DNA of 64,000 nucleotides. Origin: Hafnia alvei. Lineage in GTDB: Bacteria; Pseudomonadota; Gammaproteobacteria; Enterobacterales; Enterobacteriaceae. Position numbers and translations under genes: made by a program. Below the pieces are notes generated by a model, which was not told where the DNA came from, did no database searches, and worked only from the letters and a program-made list of their open reading frames with translations. The stretch lies in the NCBI RefSeq assembly GCF_900095695.1, contig NZ_FMIQ01000028.1, positions 1-64,000 on the forward strand. The letters are read 5' to 3'. Numbering within the stretch: position 1 is the stretch's first letter; every line of letters starts with the position of its first letter. Of the stretch, positions 55,664 through 64,000 are shown piece after piece.

Positions 55664-57541
55664 TTAGCGGATAAAATCTTTATCATCAATCACCCGCAGT
55701 GGATCGATATCGCTCTCTTTTTTAATCACTAAGCCCGTCTCTGAACGCACGCATACACCACCGTAATGGCCGCCAACGGTGAACGCGCACAGCTGAATAT
55801 AACGCCCCGCCACTTCAGGCAAACACCACAGCTGCTGATAGATATTTTTCTGCTCGGAGAACTTACCAGAAGTTTCATCCAACACCTGATCTTCATGGCT
55901 GATCAATCCGATGTTGTTGCCGCAGCGTCCGGCAATCGGTTTCACCGCATAGCCGCTCTGCTCCAGCTCTGCGTTTAGCTCAAAGTCGGCGTCCAACAGA
56001 TAACGATGATGCGGGAACAGCGACCATAGCACCGGCAAAATGGCTTTATTACTTGGGATCACCGTCCACAGCGGCTCAAAGACCATCACTTCAGGACGAA
56101 GTAACACGTCGATCAGGCGAACGCTGTTTTCCGGATGTCCGGTACGAATGGGCAGCGCCGAGTGCTCCGCTTCGCTCTCTTCACGCAGCTGATCGAGCGC
56201 GGTTTCCCATGCCCACGTTTTCCACACACAGTTCACTGGACGATGCTCGCCATCCACCAGCTGACCAGACGCATCCCAATGCAGCTCGTCTAAACCGTGC
56301 AGAATTTTGCTTTCAAACCCAGCTTTAGTTAATGCGCGCTGCATAAACTGCGCGTGATAGCTCTCTTCGGCATCATGATCTTGCAGGATATGAACAAACG
56401 GGCTGGCATCGCTGTGCTTCCAAGTATTCGCCAACGCATCCAGCAAATGCTCACCCGGATCGCCGCCGAGAACGTCTCCGGCCTGCTCCGCCCATCGGCC
56501 TAAAATCAGCCCGGTTTCAGCGTGGCACGACGCGGAATCTGCGTTGTATTCATAAACTTTAAGCCCGCGTTCATCCATACAGAAATCGAGGCGACCGGTG
56601 ATCATATGATGACGACGGCGCTGCCACGACAGGCGCAAGCGCGGCCACAGCGCTTCAGGGATATCAAACAGCGCCAGCAGATTGTCATCTTTCAGCACTT
56701 TATCCGTGGCATGCAGATACATCAGGTGTAGCTCATTGGTGGCACGAATAAGCTCTTGTTCCGCACTGCGTGAGATTGTGAAATAGCGGTAAGGATCGGC
56801 GTTCAGCGTATGGCCACCGTTGGCCTGCACGTAGGTATGCTGCAACGGATCCTGTTCGTTCAACCACGCGCCGCTAAACTGGCCGCGATTTTCTACGCGC
56901 TCGCTGTGGATAGCCAAATACGGCGCAGGGATCTGCGGCTGCGGCAGGCTAAAACTATCGTCAGCGGTTGGGATCATCCAACCCAATATTTCGGTGTCGT
57001 CGAACGTGTCCTGAATAACATATTTGCCGTCTTGGCAAAGCAGCGGTAACTCGCGCGTCCACTGCTGCCCTGCGGGCAACGGATGATGGATCACGTTCTG
57101 CTCCGCCACGCGGATGCGGTCTGCCAACACCTGAGTGATTATCGCCACATGCCCCGTATGCTCAAACTCACCGCCCTGCTGCCAAATCAGCAAAGAACCC
57201 GCCACCGGCAAACGCTCGCAGCCGTTGGCAAACGCCTGCAACGGCAGAATATTATCGTTCACCACCTGACGCAGATAACGCAGCGAAAAAATATCGTAGG
57301 CCATGCGCACGTCGGTAAACACGGTGCCGTAGTTGAGATAAAGGAAGCGGCGGGCAAACTCGACGCACTGCCACTTGTACCCCATGTACTCTTTGTCCAG
57401 ATAGTGGCGGAATGCGGCATCATCCATCTGATCAAGGTTTTCAAGGGAGTCATAATTCGAGGAGTAAATCGCTACGCCACCGGGGGCATAACCTAACAAC
57501 GTACCGAAAGGGGCATGTTTTTCGAGCGTGTTCACACACAT
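55664..57541 (-). CDS. gss: Bifunctional glutathionylspermidine amidase/synthetase (Gss)
   Basis: A 625-residue bifunctional enzyme. The N-terminal CHAP amidase has the nucleophile Cys59 in KWQCVEFARRF and the catalytic His in GHVAIITQV near residue 131. The C-terminal ATP-grasp synthetase (from about residue 200) includes MITGRLDFCMDERGLKVYEYN and the end block GGHYGGVCVRSE. E. coli Gss has 619 residues and Cys59 too. It makes and hydrolyses glutathionylspermidine, linked to redox control. Confidence 0.95.
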   Translation of the reverse strand: MCVNTLEKHAPFGTLLGYAPGGVAIYSSNYDSLENLDQMDDAAFRHYLDKEYMGYKWQCVEFARRFLYLNYGTVFTDVRMAYDIFSLRYLRQVVNDNILPLQAFANGCERLPVAGSLLIWQQGGEFEHTGHVAIITQVLADRIRVAEQNVIHHPLPAGQQWTRELPLLCQDGKYVIQDTFDDTEILGWMIPTADDSFSLPQPQIPAPYLAIHSERVENRGQFSGAWLNEQDPLQHTYVQANGGHTLNADPYRYFTISRSAEQELIRATNELHLMYLHATDKVLKDDNLLALFDIPEALWPRLRLSWQRRRHHMITGRLDFCMDERGLKVYEYNADSASCHAETGLILGRWAEQAGDVLGGDPGEHLLDALANTWKHSDASPFVHILQDHDAEESYHAQFMQRALTKAGFESKILHGLDELHWDASGQLVDGEHRPVNCVWKTWAWETALDQLREESEAEHSALPIRTGHPENSVRLIDVLLRPEVMVFEPLWTVIPSNKAILPVLWSLFPHHRYLLDADFELNAELEQSGYAVKPIAGRCGNNIGLISHEDQVLDETSGKFSEQKNIYQQLWCLPEVAGRYIQLCAFTVGGHYGGVCVRSETGLVIKKESDIDPLRVIDDKDFIR

Positions 57542-57640
57542 AGCGAGAGCCTTACGCGAATATCACTGTTGCAATAACAGTTGGAGAAAGATCTATCTTA
57601 AAACTTTTTCTAATGCGGATCACACTTCTCCGTGGGTTAA

Positions 57641-57829
57641 ATGTTTCAGCCCTCTTGGCGCGAAAGTATCAGTTATAACGATAGAAGCTATCTCGACTCT
57701 AGCAAGGGGCGTGAGGAACCGCGTGCACCCTATCGTGGCGGCGATATTCTCACGTTCCTGATGAGCGCCGTTTATTTTCTATCGCCAAGCACCGCTGTTT
57801 TTCACTTTTCCCAAAAACAACGCCCGTAA
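57641..57829 (+). CDS. Possible small membrane protein, unknown
   Basis: A 62-codon frame encoding a basic, hydrophilic N-terminal half (RSYLDSSKGREEPRAPYRGG) followed by one hydrophobic segment GDILTFLMSAVYFLSPSTAV. The composition looks protein-like, but there is no good ribosome-binding site and I do not recognise it. It lies in the gap between gss and the accessory island. Confidence 0.3.
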   Translation: MFQPSWRESISYNDRSYLDSSKGREEPRAPYRGGDILTFLMSAVYFLSPSTAVFHFSQKQRP

Positions 57830-57906
57830 CGGAATGTTTTTAAAATCTTTAGTTGAAAACCGACTCATTGAGCAATGATGTTTGTGGGTAATCCTTCTGC
57901 CCGTAG
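57830..57906. other. Left edge of accessory island, no gene seen
   Basis: Short stretch before the open frame of the YagK/YfjJ-like fragment. No integrase, tRNA or clear attachment repeat was recognised. Confidence 0.4.
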
Positions 57907-58515
57907 GCGATCCATTTCCTGCTCGATAGACGGCATGCACCATTCAACACCACTTACCTACAGCGTATTCTACGCGTTATAAATAACGCGACTGCAGAGC
58001 ACACACGAACGATGGCAGTTCGGGTAGACCTGCGTCTTCCTGACGATATTCTCATTAACCGACAGGGTCTGATATCTCGTTTCATTGAATCCCTTGATGC
58101 AAAGATTGCAGCGCGCTACAGAAGTAAGTTGAAGCAGGGTAAACGAACATATCCATGCCACCTTCGCGATGCCTGGGTTCGGGAGGTGGGTGAGATTAAT
58201 CAGAAATCGCATTACCACATGGTGTTGTTCGTGAATAACGATACGTTCAATGGATTGGGGAGTTACAAAGAAGACGGGACGGGACTAGCGTCTCTGATAC
58301 GAGAGGCCTGGTTGAGTGCTTTACAGCTTAGTCACTGCCCAGAGCTCTGGGCACTAGCTCGTTTTCCCGATAATCCACTTTATTACCTGGATATTAACTC
58401 ACCTAGTTACAGAGAGGTTTATGGTCAACTGACGTTTCGGTTAAGTTATTTTGCGAAAGAACGCACTAAAGATTACAACAGGGAGGAACGGTCTTTTGGA
58501 TGCAGCCAAAGTTAA
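57907..58515 (+). pseudogene. YagK/YfjJ (inovirus Gp2-like) family gene, 5'-truncated
   Basis: Annotated from the codon after an in-frame TAG. The family's conserved front, TTYLQRILRVINNATAEHTR, precedes the first ATG (58012, MAVRVDLRLP), so the true start was lost or is non-standard. The remainder is intact: RESHYHMVLF-type block seen as NQKSHYHMVLFVNNDTFNGLG, LIREAWLSAL, and LTFRLSYFAKERTKDY. Members occur in P4-like islands and inoviruses and resemble replication-initiator folds. An intact 168-codon frame exists from 58012. It marks the left part of a mobile island. Confidence 0.6.
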
Positions 58516-58720
58516 TAGGCTCGATATTACAACACGATAAACATTGGTTTTGACCAAGTTAAAATACACTGGTTACATCGTACTTTACCCTCAGCGGCAT
58601 AGTCTCAACGCTTCCAAATTGGTAAACTCTCGCCTAATTTCTCACGCGACAGGCAGCGTTTCAGCACTGGTGCTTATTACCCCCTGTCGCGTTCTCAATA
58701 TTGTTTTCACCGGACACCAT

Positions 58721-61177
58721 ATGGCTATCAAGAAGAACGAACTTTACTCCTCCCTTTGGGCGAGCTGCGACGAGTTGCGTGGCGGAATGGATGCTTCACA
58801 GTACAAAGACTATGTGTTGACCCTACTGTTTATGAAGTATGTCTCTGACAAAGCTAAGGGCAACCCTTACGCGATGATTGAAGTTCCAGAAGGAGCAAGT
58901 TTTGACGATATGGTGGCCCTCAAGGGCAATAAAGAAATTGGCGAGAAGATTAACAAAACTATCGGATTACTGGCTGAAGCTAATGACCTGAAAGGTGTTA
59001 TCGACATTGCCGACTTCAATGATGAAGACAAGCTGGGTAAAGGCAAGGAAATGATCGACCGTCTTTCCAAGCTGGTAGCAATCTTCGAAGGGTTAGATCT
59101 CTCTGCCAACCGTGTCGAGGGAGACGATCTGCTGGGTGATGCGTATGAATACCTGATGCGCCACTTTGCTACAGAGTCAGGTAAATCCAAGGGGCAGTTT
59201 TATACTCCTGCAGAGGTTTCACGCATTCTGGCGAAGGTGATTGGCATCAGCAAACAGACACCACAAGATGCTACCGTTTATGACCCTACCTGTGGTTCAG
59301 GATCACTATTGTTGAAAGCCAGTGACGAAGCAGGCCCCAAGGGACTGACCATTTATGGCCAAGAGATGGATTATGCGACCAGCGCACTGGCACGCATGAA
59401 CATGATCCTGCATGACAACGCCACCGCTAAAATCTGGAAAGGTAACACCTTAGCCGATCCACATTGGAAGGATGGCAACGATAACCTTAAAACCTTCGAC
59501 TTTGCTGTAGCTAACCCCCCTTTCTCCAACAAAAACTGGACCAGCGGGCTAGATGCTGCGAATGATACTTTTGACCGTTTTGTCTGGGGGACTCCACCCG
59601 AAAAGAACGGCGACTACGCTTTCTTGCTGCACATCATCAAGAGTCTCAAGAGCACAGGTAAAGGCGCAGTGATCCTGCCTCACGGCGTACTGTTCCGGGG
59701 CAATGCCGAAGCACGTATTCGTGAAAATCTGCTCAAGCAGGGTTACATCAAAGGCATTATTGGCCTGCCCGCTAACTTGTTCTACGGCACGGGTATCCCG
59801 GCATGCATTATTGTCATCGATAAAGAAGATGCCCAGCTCCGAGCGTTCAATGCTAATGGCGAGAGTCAGCAAGGCATCTTTATTATCGATGCCAGTAAGG
59901 GCTTTATTAAAGACGGCAATAAAAACCGCTTACGCGCCCAAGACATTCACAAAATTGTCGATGCGTTTAATCGTGAGCAGAAAATCCCCCGCTTCAGCCG
60001 CATGGTCCCGCTGTCAGAAATTGCGTCCAACGACTTCAACCTCAATATCCCTCGCTATATCGACAGCAGTGATTCGGAAGATCTACATGACCTCTCTGGC
60101 CATTTGGCTGGCGGCATTCCTAATCGCGATATTGATGCCCTTAGCGCTTACTGGAAAATTTTCCCGACTTTACGTCAGGTTCTATTCGAACCTGCCCGGT
60201 CTGGTTACAGCAATGCACGAGTCGAAGCAAGTGAAGTAAAGACCACTATCCTGGCACACCCGGAATTTGCCGCTTTCAGAGCTGGAGCACTGATCCCCTT
60301 CGAAAAGTGGTTTGCAGGTTGTCAGCTTGAAGAAATTGCTCGTGGGGACTCACCGAAACAGCTAATTGAAGAAATTGGCGAGCGACTTCTCGCTGTTTAT
60401 GCTTCAGAAACCACGACAGATACTCCGCTGCTCGAGAACTATGCCATTTATCAGTTACTAATGGATTACTGGATGGATGTCATGCAGGACGATGTTTATG
60501 TCCTGAGTCAGGATAGCTGGCAGGCGGGCAAAGTGCTTCGTGAACTTATTGTCGAAAAAGGGGAAAAACTCAAAGAAACACCGGATCTAGTAATAGGCAA
60601 GAAAAAGTATAAGGCTGAACTTTTGCCGCCTGCACTTTTAGTGGCTCGCTATTTTGCTAATGAACAACAACAGCTCGAACAACTGCAGGCGGCTTATGAC
60701 GAAGCAGTGCTAGCACTGGAAGGTTTCCTTGAAGAAAACGGCGGCGAAGATGGGTTACTTGCTGATGCGATGAACGACAAGGAGAAAGTGACCGCTGCCA
60801 GTGTTAAGACGCGCCTTAAAGTTGCCACAGATAAAGAAGAAAAGGCGGTACTAAAAGCTGCTCAGGTGTTGTTCGATGCTGAAATCAAAGCCAAAAAAGC
60901 GCATAAAGAAGCACAGGAAAAACTGGATCTTACAGTGTTTGCCCATTATCCAAAGCTCACTGATAACGACATAAAAATTCTACTGGTACAGGACAAATGG
61001 AAGGCCAGTCTCGCTGGCGCTTTAAAATCAGAGATTGAGCGTGTTACGCAACGACTGGCGAATCGTGTGAAAGAGCTGGAAGAACGCTATAGCACTACTC
61101 TACCTGATCTCACACAAAGAGTGATGGATTTAGAGATTAAAGTTGTGAATCATCTTAAAGCAATTGAGATGGAGTAG
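58721..61177 (+). CDS. hsdM: Type I restriction-modification methyltransferase HsdM, long form
   Basis: An 818-residue type I N6-adenine methyltransferase subunit. An N-terminal helical domain (LWASCDELRGGMDASQYKDY) precedes the SAM-binding motif I DPTCGSGSLL near residue 188 and the catalytic NPPFSN near residue 265. Classical HsdM proteins have about 500 residues. Here a C-terminal extension from about residue 520 contains a long charged coiled coil (LEQLQAAYDEAVLALEGFLE and similar). The frame is open to 58544, but MAIKKNELYSSLW at 58721 is the family start. It is followed after 5 bases by hsdS. Confidence 0.92.
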   Translation: MAIKKNELYSSLWASCDELRGGMDASQYKDYVLTLLFMKYVSDKAKGNPYAMIEVPEGASFDDMVALKGNKEIGEKINKTIGLLAEANDLKGVIDIADFNDEDKLGKGKEMIDRLSKLVAIFEGLDLSANRVEGDDLLGDAYEYLMRHFATESGKSKGQFYTPAEVSRILAKVIGISKQTPQDATVYDPTCGSGSLLLKASDEAGPKGLTIYGQEMDYATSALARMNMILHDNATAKIWKGNTLADPHWKDGNDNLKTFDFAVANPPFSNKNWTSGLDAANDTFDRFVWGTPPEKNGDYAFLLHIIKSLKSTGKGAVILPHGVLFRGNAEARIRENLLKQGYIKGIIGLPANLFYGTGIPACIIVIDKEDAQLRAFNANGESQQGIFIIDASKGFIKDGNKNRLRAQDIHKIVDAFNREQKIPRFSRMVPLSEIASNDFNLNIPRYIDSSDSEDLHDLSGHLAGGIPNRDIDALSAYWKIFPTLRQVLFEPARSGYSNARVEASEVKTTILAHPEFAAFRAGALIPFEKWFAGCQLEEIARGDSPKQLIEEIGERLLAVYASETTTDTPLLENYAIYQLLMDYWMDVMQDDVYVLSQDSWQAGKVLRELIVEKGEKLKETPDLVIGKKKYKAELLPPALLVARYFANEQQQLEQLQAAYDEAVLALEGFLEENGGEDGLLADAMNDKEKVTAASVKTRLKVATDKEEKAVLKAAQVLFDAEIKAKKAHKEAQEKLDLTVFAHYPKLTDNDIKILLVQDKWKASLAGALKSEIERVTQRLANRVKELEERYSTTLPDLTQRVMDLEIKVVNHLKAIEME

Positions 61178-61182
61178 GCCTA

Positions 61183-62373
61183 GTGGACAATGTAATAGAG
61201 ATGCAGAGTGAAAAGGCTGCTCATGTCGGCTATAAGCACACAGAAATAGGGATAATTCCAGAAGACTGGGAGGTTAATCCGTTAGAAGAATACACTATGT
61301 TTGTAGGCTCAGGTAAGACAAATACAAAATCTAAAGGTACTTTCCCATTATTTGGTTCCACTGGCCAAATCGGTAGTTGTTCAAATCCAGAATATGACGG
61401 CGATGCAATTCTAATTGCTCGCGTTGGCGCTAACGCAGGAAAATTAAGCTTTGTATCGGGTCAATACGGTGTTTCTGATAACACAATCATAGTAAAATTA
61501 AAGCCACAAAATAATATCCATTTCTTTAAATATTGGCTCACATATCAAAACCTAAATTCGTTAGTTTTTGGGTCTGGTCAACCACTTATTACTGGAACTC
61601 AGCTTAAAGAGCTTTTATTACCAGCACCATCTATAAATGAACAAACAGCCATAGCCAATGTGCTTTCCGATACTGATGCGCTGCTGACTCGCCTTGAGCA
61701 GTTAATTGCAAAAAAACAGGCCATAAAAACCGCCACTATGCAGCAACTACTGACTGGCCGCACTCGCCTGCCACAATTTGCCAAGCATTCAGATGGGACA
61801 CTCAAAGGCCATAGACCCAGCGAATTGGGAGCTATTCCTGAGGACTGGCAAGTAGTTCCTTTTAAAGATGTGCTCACGATAAAGCATGGTAAAAATCAAA
61901 AAGAAGTCGAATCACCAAGTGGACAATACCCTATTTATGCGACTGGTGGGCAGATTGGCAATGCCACATCTTTTTTATTTGATAAACCATCAGTATTAAT
62001 TGGGCGGAAAGGTACAATAGACAAACCCAGATATGCTGAGACCCCTTTCTGGACAGTGGATACACTATTTTACTCTGAAATAAAAAAGGATTTTTGTGTA
62101 AAATTTGTTTATTACAAGTTCTGTATGATCGACTGGATGCAGTATAACGAAGCATCCGGTGTTCCTAGTTTAAATGCTCACACCATTGAAAATGTGTTGG
62201 TCACATTACCCAATTTAGAGGAACAAACCGCTATTGCAAGTATCCTCTCAGACATGGACGATGAACTCAAAGCATTCGAACAAAAACTCGCTAAGATCCG
62301 AGATTTAAAACAAGGAATGATGCAGCAACTGCTGACCGGACGTATCCGTTTACCTTTGGACCAACAGCCATGA
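61183..62373 (+). CDS. hsdS: Type I restriction-modification specificity subunit HsdS
   Basis: A 396-residue specificity subunit with two target-recognition domains. The two halves have parallel borders: IPEDWEV and IPEDWQV at the starts, and EQTAIANVLSDTDALLTRLE and EQTAIASILSDMDDELKAFE in the conserved helices, each ending MQQLLTGR-RLP. The start is GTG at 61183. It defines the DNA sequence methylated by HsdM. Overlaps the next gene by four bases (ATGA). Confidence 0.92.
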   Translation: MDNVIEMQSEKAAHVGYKHTEIGIIPEDWEVNPLEEYTMFVGSGKTNTKSKGTFPLFGSTGQIGSCSNPEYDGDAILIARVGANAGKLSFVSGQYGVSDNTIIVKLKPQNNIHFFKYWLTYQNLNSLVFGSGQPLITGTQLKELLLPAPSINEQTAIANVLSDTDALLTRLEQLIAKKQAIKTATMQQLLTGRTRLPQFAKHSDGTLKGHRPSELGAIPEDWQVVPFKDVLTIKHGKNQKEVESPSGQYPIYATGGQIGNATSFLFDKPSVLIGRKGTIDKPRYAETPFWTVDTLFYSEIKKDFCVKFVYYKFCMIDWMQYNEASGVPSLNAHTIENVLVTLPNLEEQTAIASILSDMDDELKAFEQKLAKIRDLKQGMMQQLLTGRIRLPLDQQP

Positions 62374-63803
62374 AACATGCCCTTGATAAGACAGTACTGT
62401 CGGTCAAGGATCTTCTTAACTTGACCGACATAGCAATTCCAGCCTATCAACGACCTTATAAATGGACGGTGCAAAATATCAGCGAGCTATTTGCTGATAT
62501 TAACAGTCATATAGATAAATCGGCTTACCGACTGGGCTCACTAGTATTTCATCAGGCTGAGAGCAATGAAGAACATAGACTGAATATCGTTGATGGCCAG
62601 CAACGAACACTGACATTAATACTGGCCGTATGGGCCATTATCGAAACCCGGCTTGCTGGGTTGGAACGTCAGGATTTGCAGGAAACACTTGTCCAGTTAA
62701 GACCCTCCGTTGAAAGTTTTATGAAGCGGCAACGCTTTGCTAGCCAGGTCTCGGAATACAATCTGTACCAGAATTATCAGGAGCTAAAACGCAGAGTTAG
62801 CCACCGAGAATTCAGCGAACAGCATATCGATTTTCTTTTCAATCGCTGTCAGATAGTGGTCTTTGTGCTAACCGACTTGTCTGAAGCCTTTCAGTTCTTT
62901 GACTCACAAAATGCCCGTGGGCGGGATCTGGATCCACACGATCTGCTTAAAGCCTTCCATCTACGTGAATTCGCCAGCCATGAGATAGAACTGAAAGCTG
63001 CATCCGTTGCCCATTGGGAAGGATTGCCTAGTGATGACCTGGCTAATCTTTTCGCATCCTATCTCTACAGGGTACGTCAGTGGTCACAGGGGAATTCAGC
63101 TCGTTTCTTTGGTAAGGATGAGGTCGGCCTATTCAAAGGGATCAACCTTGACCAGATCGATCAGTTCCCTTATGTGGAATCTTTGCGCATGGCTCACCAT
63201 TTTGTGGATGACTATAACAATCAGTACCAGCGCAAGATTGATGGCCAGAAAATGCGTTTCCCTTTCCATCTCGATCAGATGATTATCAATGGAAGACGCT
63301 TTTTCGAAATGGCGGAACACTACCAGCAACAGGTATCAGCAATTATCGCCAGTGAGCATACCAGCGCTCATATTCAAAAGCCGTTAATGATTCAGGGCGT
63401 AGTCCTTGGTGAAATGGCAAGTCAGATACTAAGAACGTTAAATAGCTATAGAAATCGCTATCGAACAGGGGATCAATATATACGCACTATGTTTGATTGT
63501 GCTCTGATCTTTTATATCGACAAATTTGGTGGGCAGTCGCTATCTGCAGCCATCGAGAAAAGCTTTATCTGGGCATACAGATGCCGTATACGACAGCAAG
63601 TGGTACAACTTGCAACCATGGACAAGTATGTGCTGGATAACAATCTCTTCCGGGTAATCAAAGAAGCCAGAATACCTAGTGACGTACTATCTATGCCGCT
63701 ACTCACAATTCGGGCTTCAGAAAATAATAATAACCGCCGTACCGGTAACTATGAGCAAGATGAGCTGGTGAGGCTGTTCAAGGAGATGAACTACTATGAG
63801 TGA
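62370..63803 (+). CDS. DUF262 (GmrSD/ParB-like nuclease) protein 1
   Basis: A 477-residue DUF262 protein: IPAYQRPYKWTVQNISELFA at the N-terminus and the nucleotide-binding motif LNIVDGQQRTLTLIL. DUF262 domains occur in GmrS-type restriction enzymes and other NTP-driven defence proteins. No C-terminal DUF1524/HNH motif is obvious, so it may lack nuclease activity by itself. It is translationally coupled to hsdS and to a second DUF262 gene, pointing to a joint function. Confidence 0.85.
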   Translation: MKHALDKTVLSVKDLLNLTDIAIPAYQRPYKWTVQNISELFADINSHIDKSAYRLGSLVFHQAESNEEHRLNIVDGQQRTLTLILAVWAIIETRLAGLERQDLQETLVQLRPSVESFMKRQRFASQVSEYNLYQNYQELKRRVSHREFSEQHIDFLFNRCQIVVFVLTDLSEAFQFFDSQNARGRDLDPHDLLKAFHLREFASHEIELKAASVAHWEGLPSDDLANLFASYLYRVRQWSQGNSARFFGKDEVGLFKGINLDQIDQFPYVESLRMAHHFVDDYNNQYQRKIDGQKMRFPFHLDQMIINGRRFFEMAEHYQQQVSAIIASEHTSAHIQKPLMIQGVVLGEMASQILRTLNSYRNRYRTGDQYIRTMFDCALIFYIDKFGGQSLSAAIEKSFIWAYRCRIRQQVVQLATMDKYVLDNNLFRVIKEARIPSDVLSMPLLTIRASENNNNRRTGNYEQDELVRLFKEMNYYE

Positions 63804-64000
63804 TGCCAAGGTAACATCCTTTACGGTCAGATCATTACTGGGCGATGCATCTCGTTATCTTATCCCCATGTACCAGCGTAACTATGCCTGGGGAGAGGGT
63901 GAAATCACTCAACTTGTGCAGGACATACTCGACTACCAGCAAAAAAGCTTTCATTGCCCATACCCTCAAACTTACTACATCGGCACTTTGGTCGTATTCA
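63796..64000 (+). CDS. DUF262 protein 2, cut by the window end
   Basis: Starts at ATG 63796 with AAGGAG upstream, overlapping the previous gene by 8 bases. The 68 visible residues include SRYLIPMYQRNYAWGEGEI, the same N-terminal DUF262 motif as its neighbour, and YYIGTLVVF. The rest is outside the window. Two consecutive DUF262 genes after hsdMS form an unusual cassette. Confidence 0.82.
   Translation, partial: MSDAKVTSFTVRSLLGDASRYLIPMYQRNYAWGEGEITQLVQDILDYQQKSFHCPYPQTYYIGTLVVF

Noticed and set aside
57528-57761. 77-codon frame across the gss start
   Set aside because: Overlaps the gss promoter and coding start; composition not protein-like.

Overview
The window reads as chromosomal DNA of an enterobacterium (Enterobacterales). 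Gene content and protein resemblance to E. coli K-12 loci (yia/sgb, yhiI-rbbA-yhhJ, feaB/tynA/feaR, yaiW, caiTABCD-fixABCX-yaaU, caiF, aes, roxA, gss) suggest a Hafniaceae/Yersiniaceae relative such as Hafnia. That assignment comes from remembered family sequences, not a database search. Most of the window has balanced base composition; 30.5-33.8 kb is clearly AT-rich.

Layout. 0-9 kb: an eight-gene minus-strand operon for L-ascorbate/2,3-diketogulonate use (order yiaK-L-X1-X2-lyxK-sgbH-sgbU-sgbE), with the divergent IclR regulator yiaJ. 9-12.2 kb: two paralogous proteins of unknown function bracketing an HNH endonuclease and a small protein that has a second paralogue at 53.9 kb. 12.6-16.2 kb: a HypT-like LysR regulator, an adenosine-deaminase-family enzyme and a DcuC-family transporter. 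16.2-17.4 kb: an MgtC-family gene behind a PhoP-type promoter and a long structured leader with a 13-codon leader ORF. 17.5-23.5 kb: pirin, then yhiI-rbbA-yhhJ. 23.9-29.1 kb: aromatic amine catabolism (feaB, tynA, feaR). 29.3-34 kb: yaiW and, upstream of it, an AT-rich island bracketed by 94-bp direct repeats. The island holds broken peptidoglycan-hydrolase (effector-like) genes and small secreted proteins that look like immunity factors. 34.1-36.9 kb: a HigBA-type toxin-antitoxin pair with a nonsense-interrupted toxin, and a chromosomal ParMR partition operon with iteron-like repeats.

37-51.4 kb: carnitine metabolism. caiTABCD (no caiE; a zinc-ribbon ORF follows caiD) diverges from fixABCX-yaaU across a 767-bp regulatory region with an FNR/CRP-like box. 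Acetyl esterase (aes) and the activator caiF, with a good CRP site, follow. 51.5-57.5 kb: a second esterase, a RelE/NadS toxin-antitoxin pair, a P4-phage 'Ash'-like remnant with the small paralogue, roxA (ribosomal protein L16 hydroxylase) and gss (glutathionylspermidine amidase/synthetase). 57.6-64 kb: start of an accessory island: a 5'-truncated YagK/YfjJ-like gene, type I restriction-modification hsdM and hsdS, and two tandem DUF262 genes, the second cut by the window end; no hsdR is reached.

The least-explained parts are the repeat-bracketed effector/immunity island, the leader of the MgtC gene, the ParMR/iteron locus and the hsdMS-DUF262-DUF262 cassette. No tRNA, rRNA, CRISPR array or intact insertion sequence was recognised.
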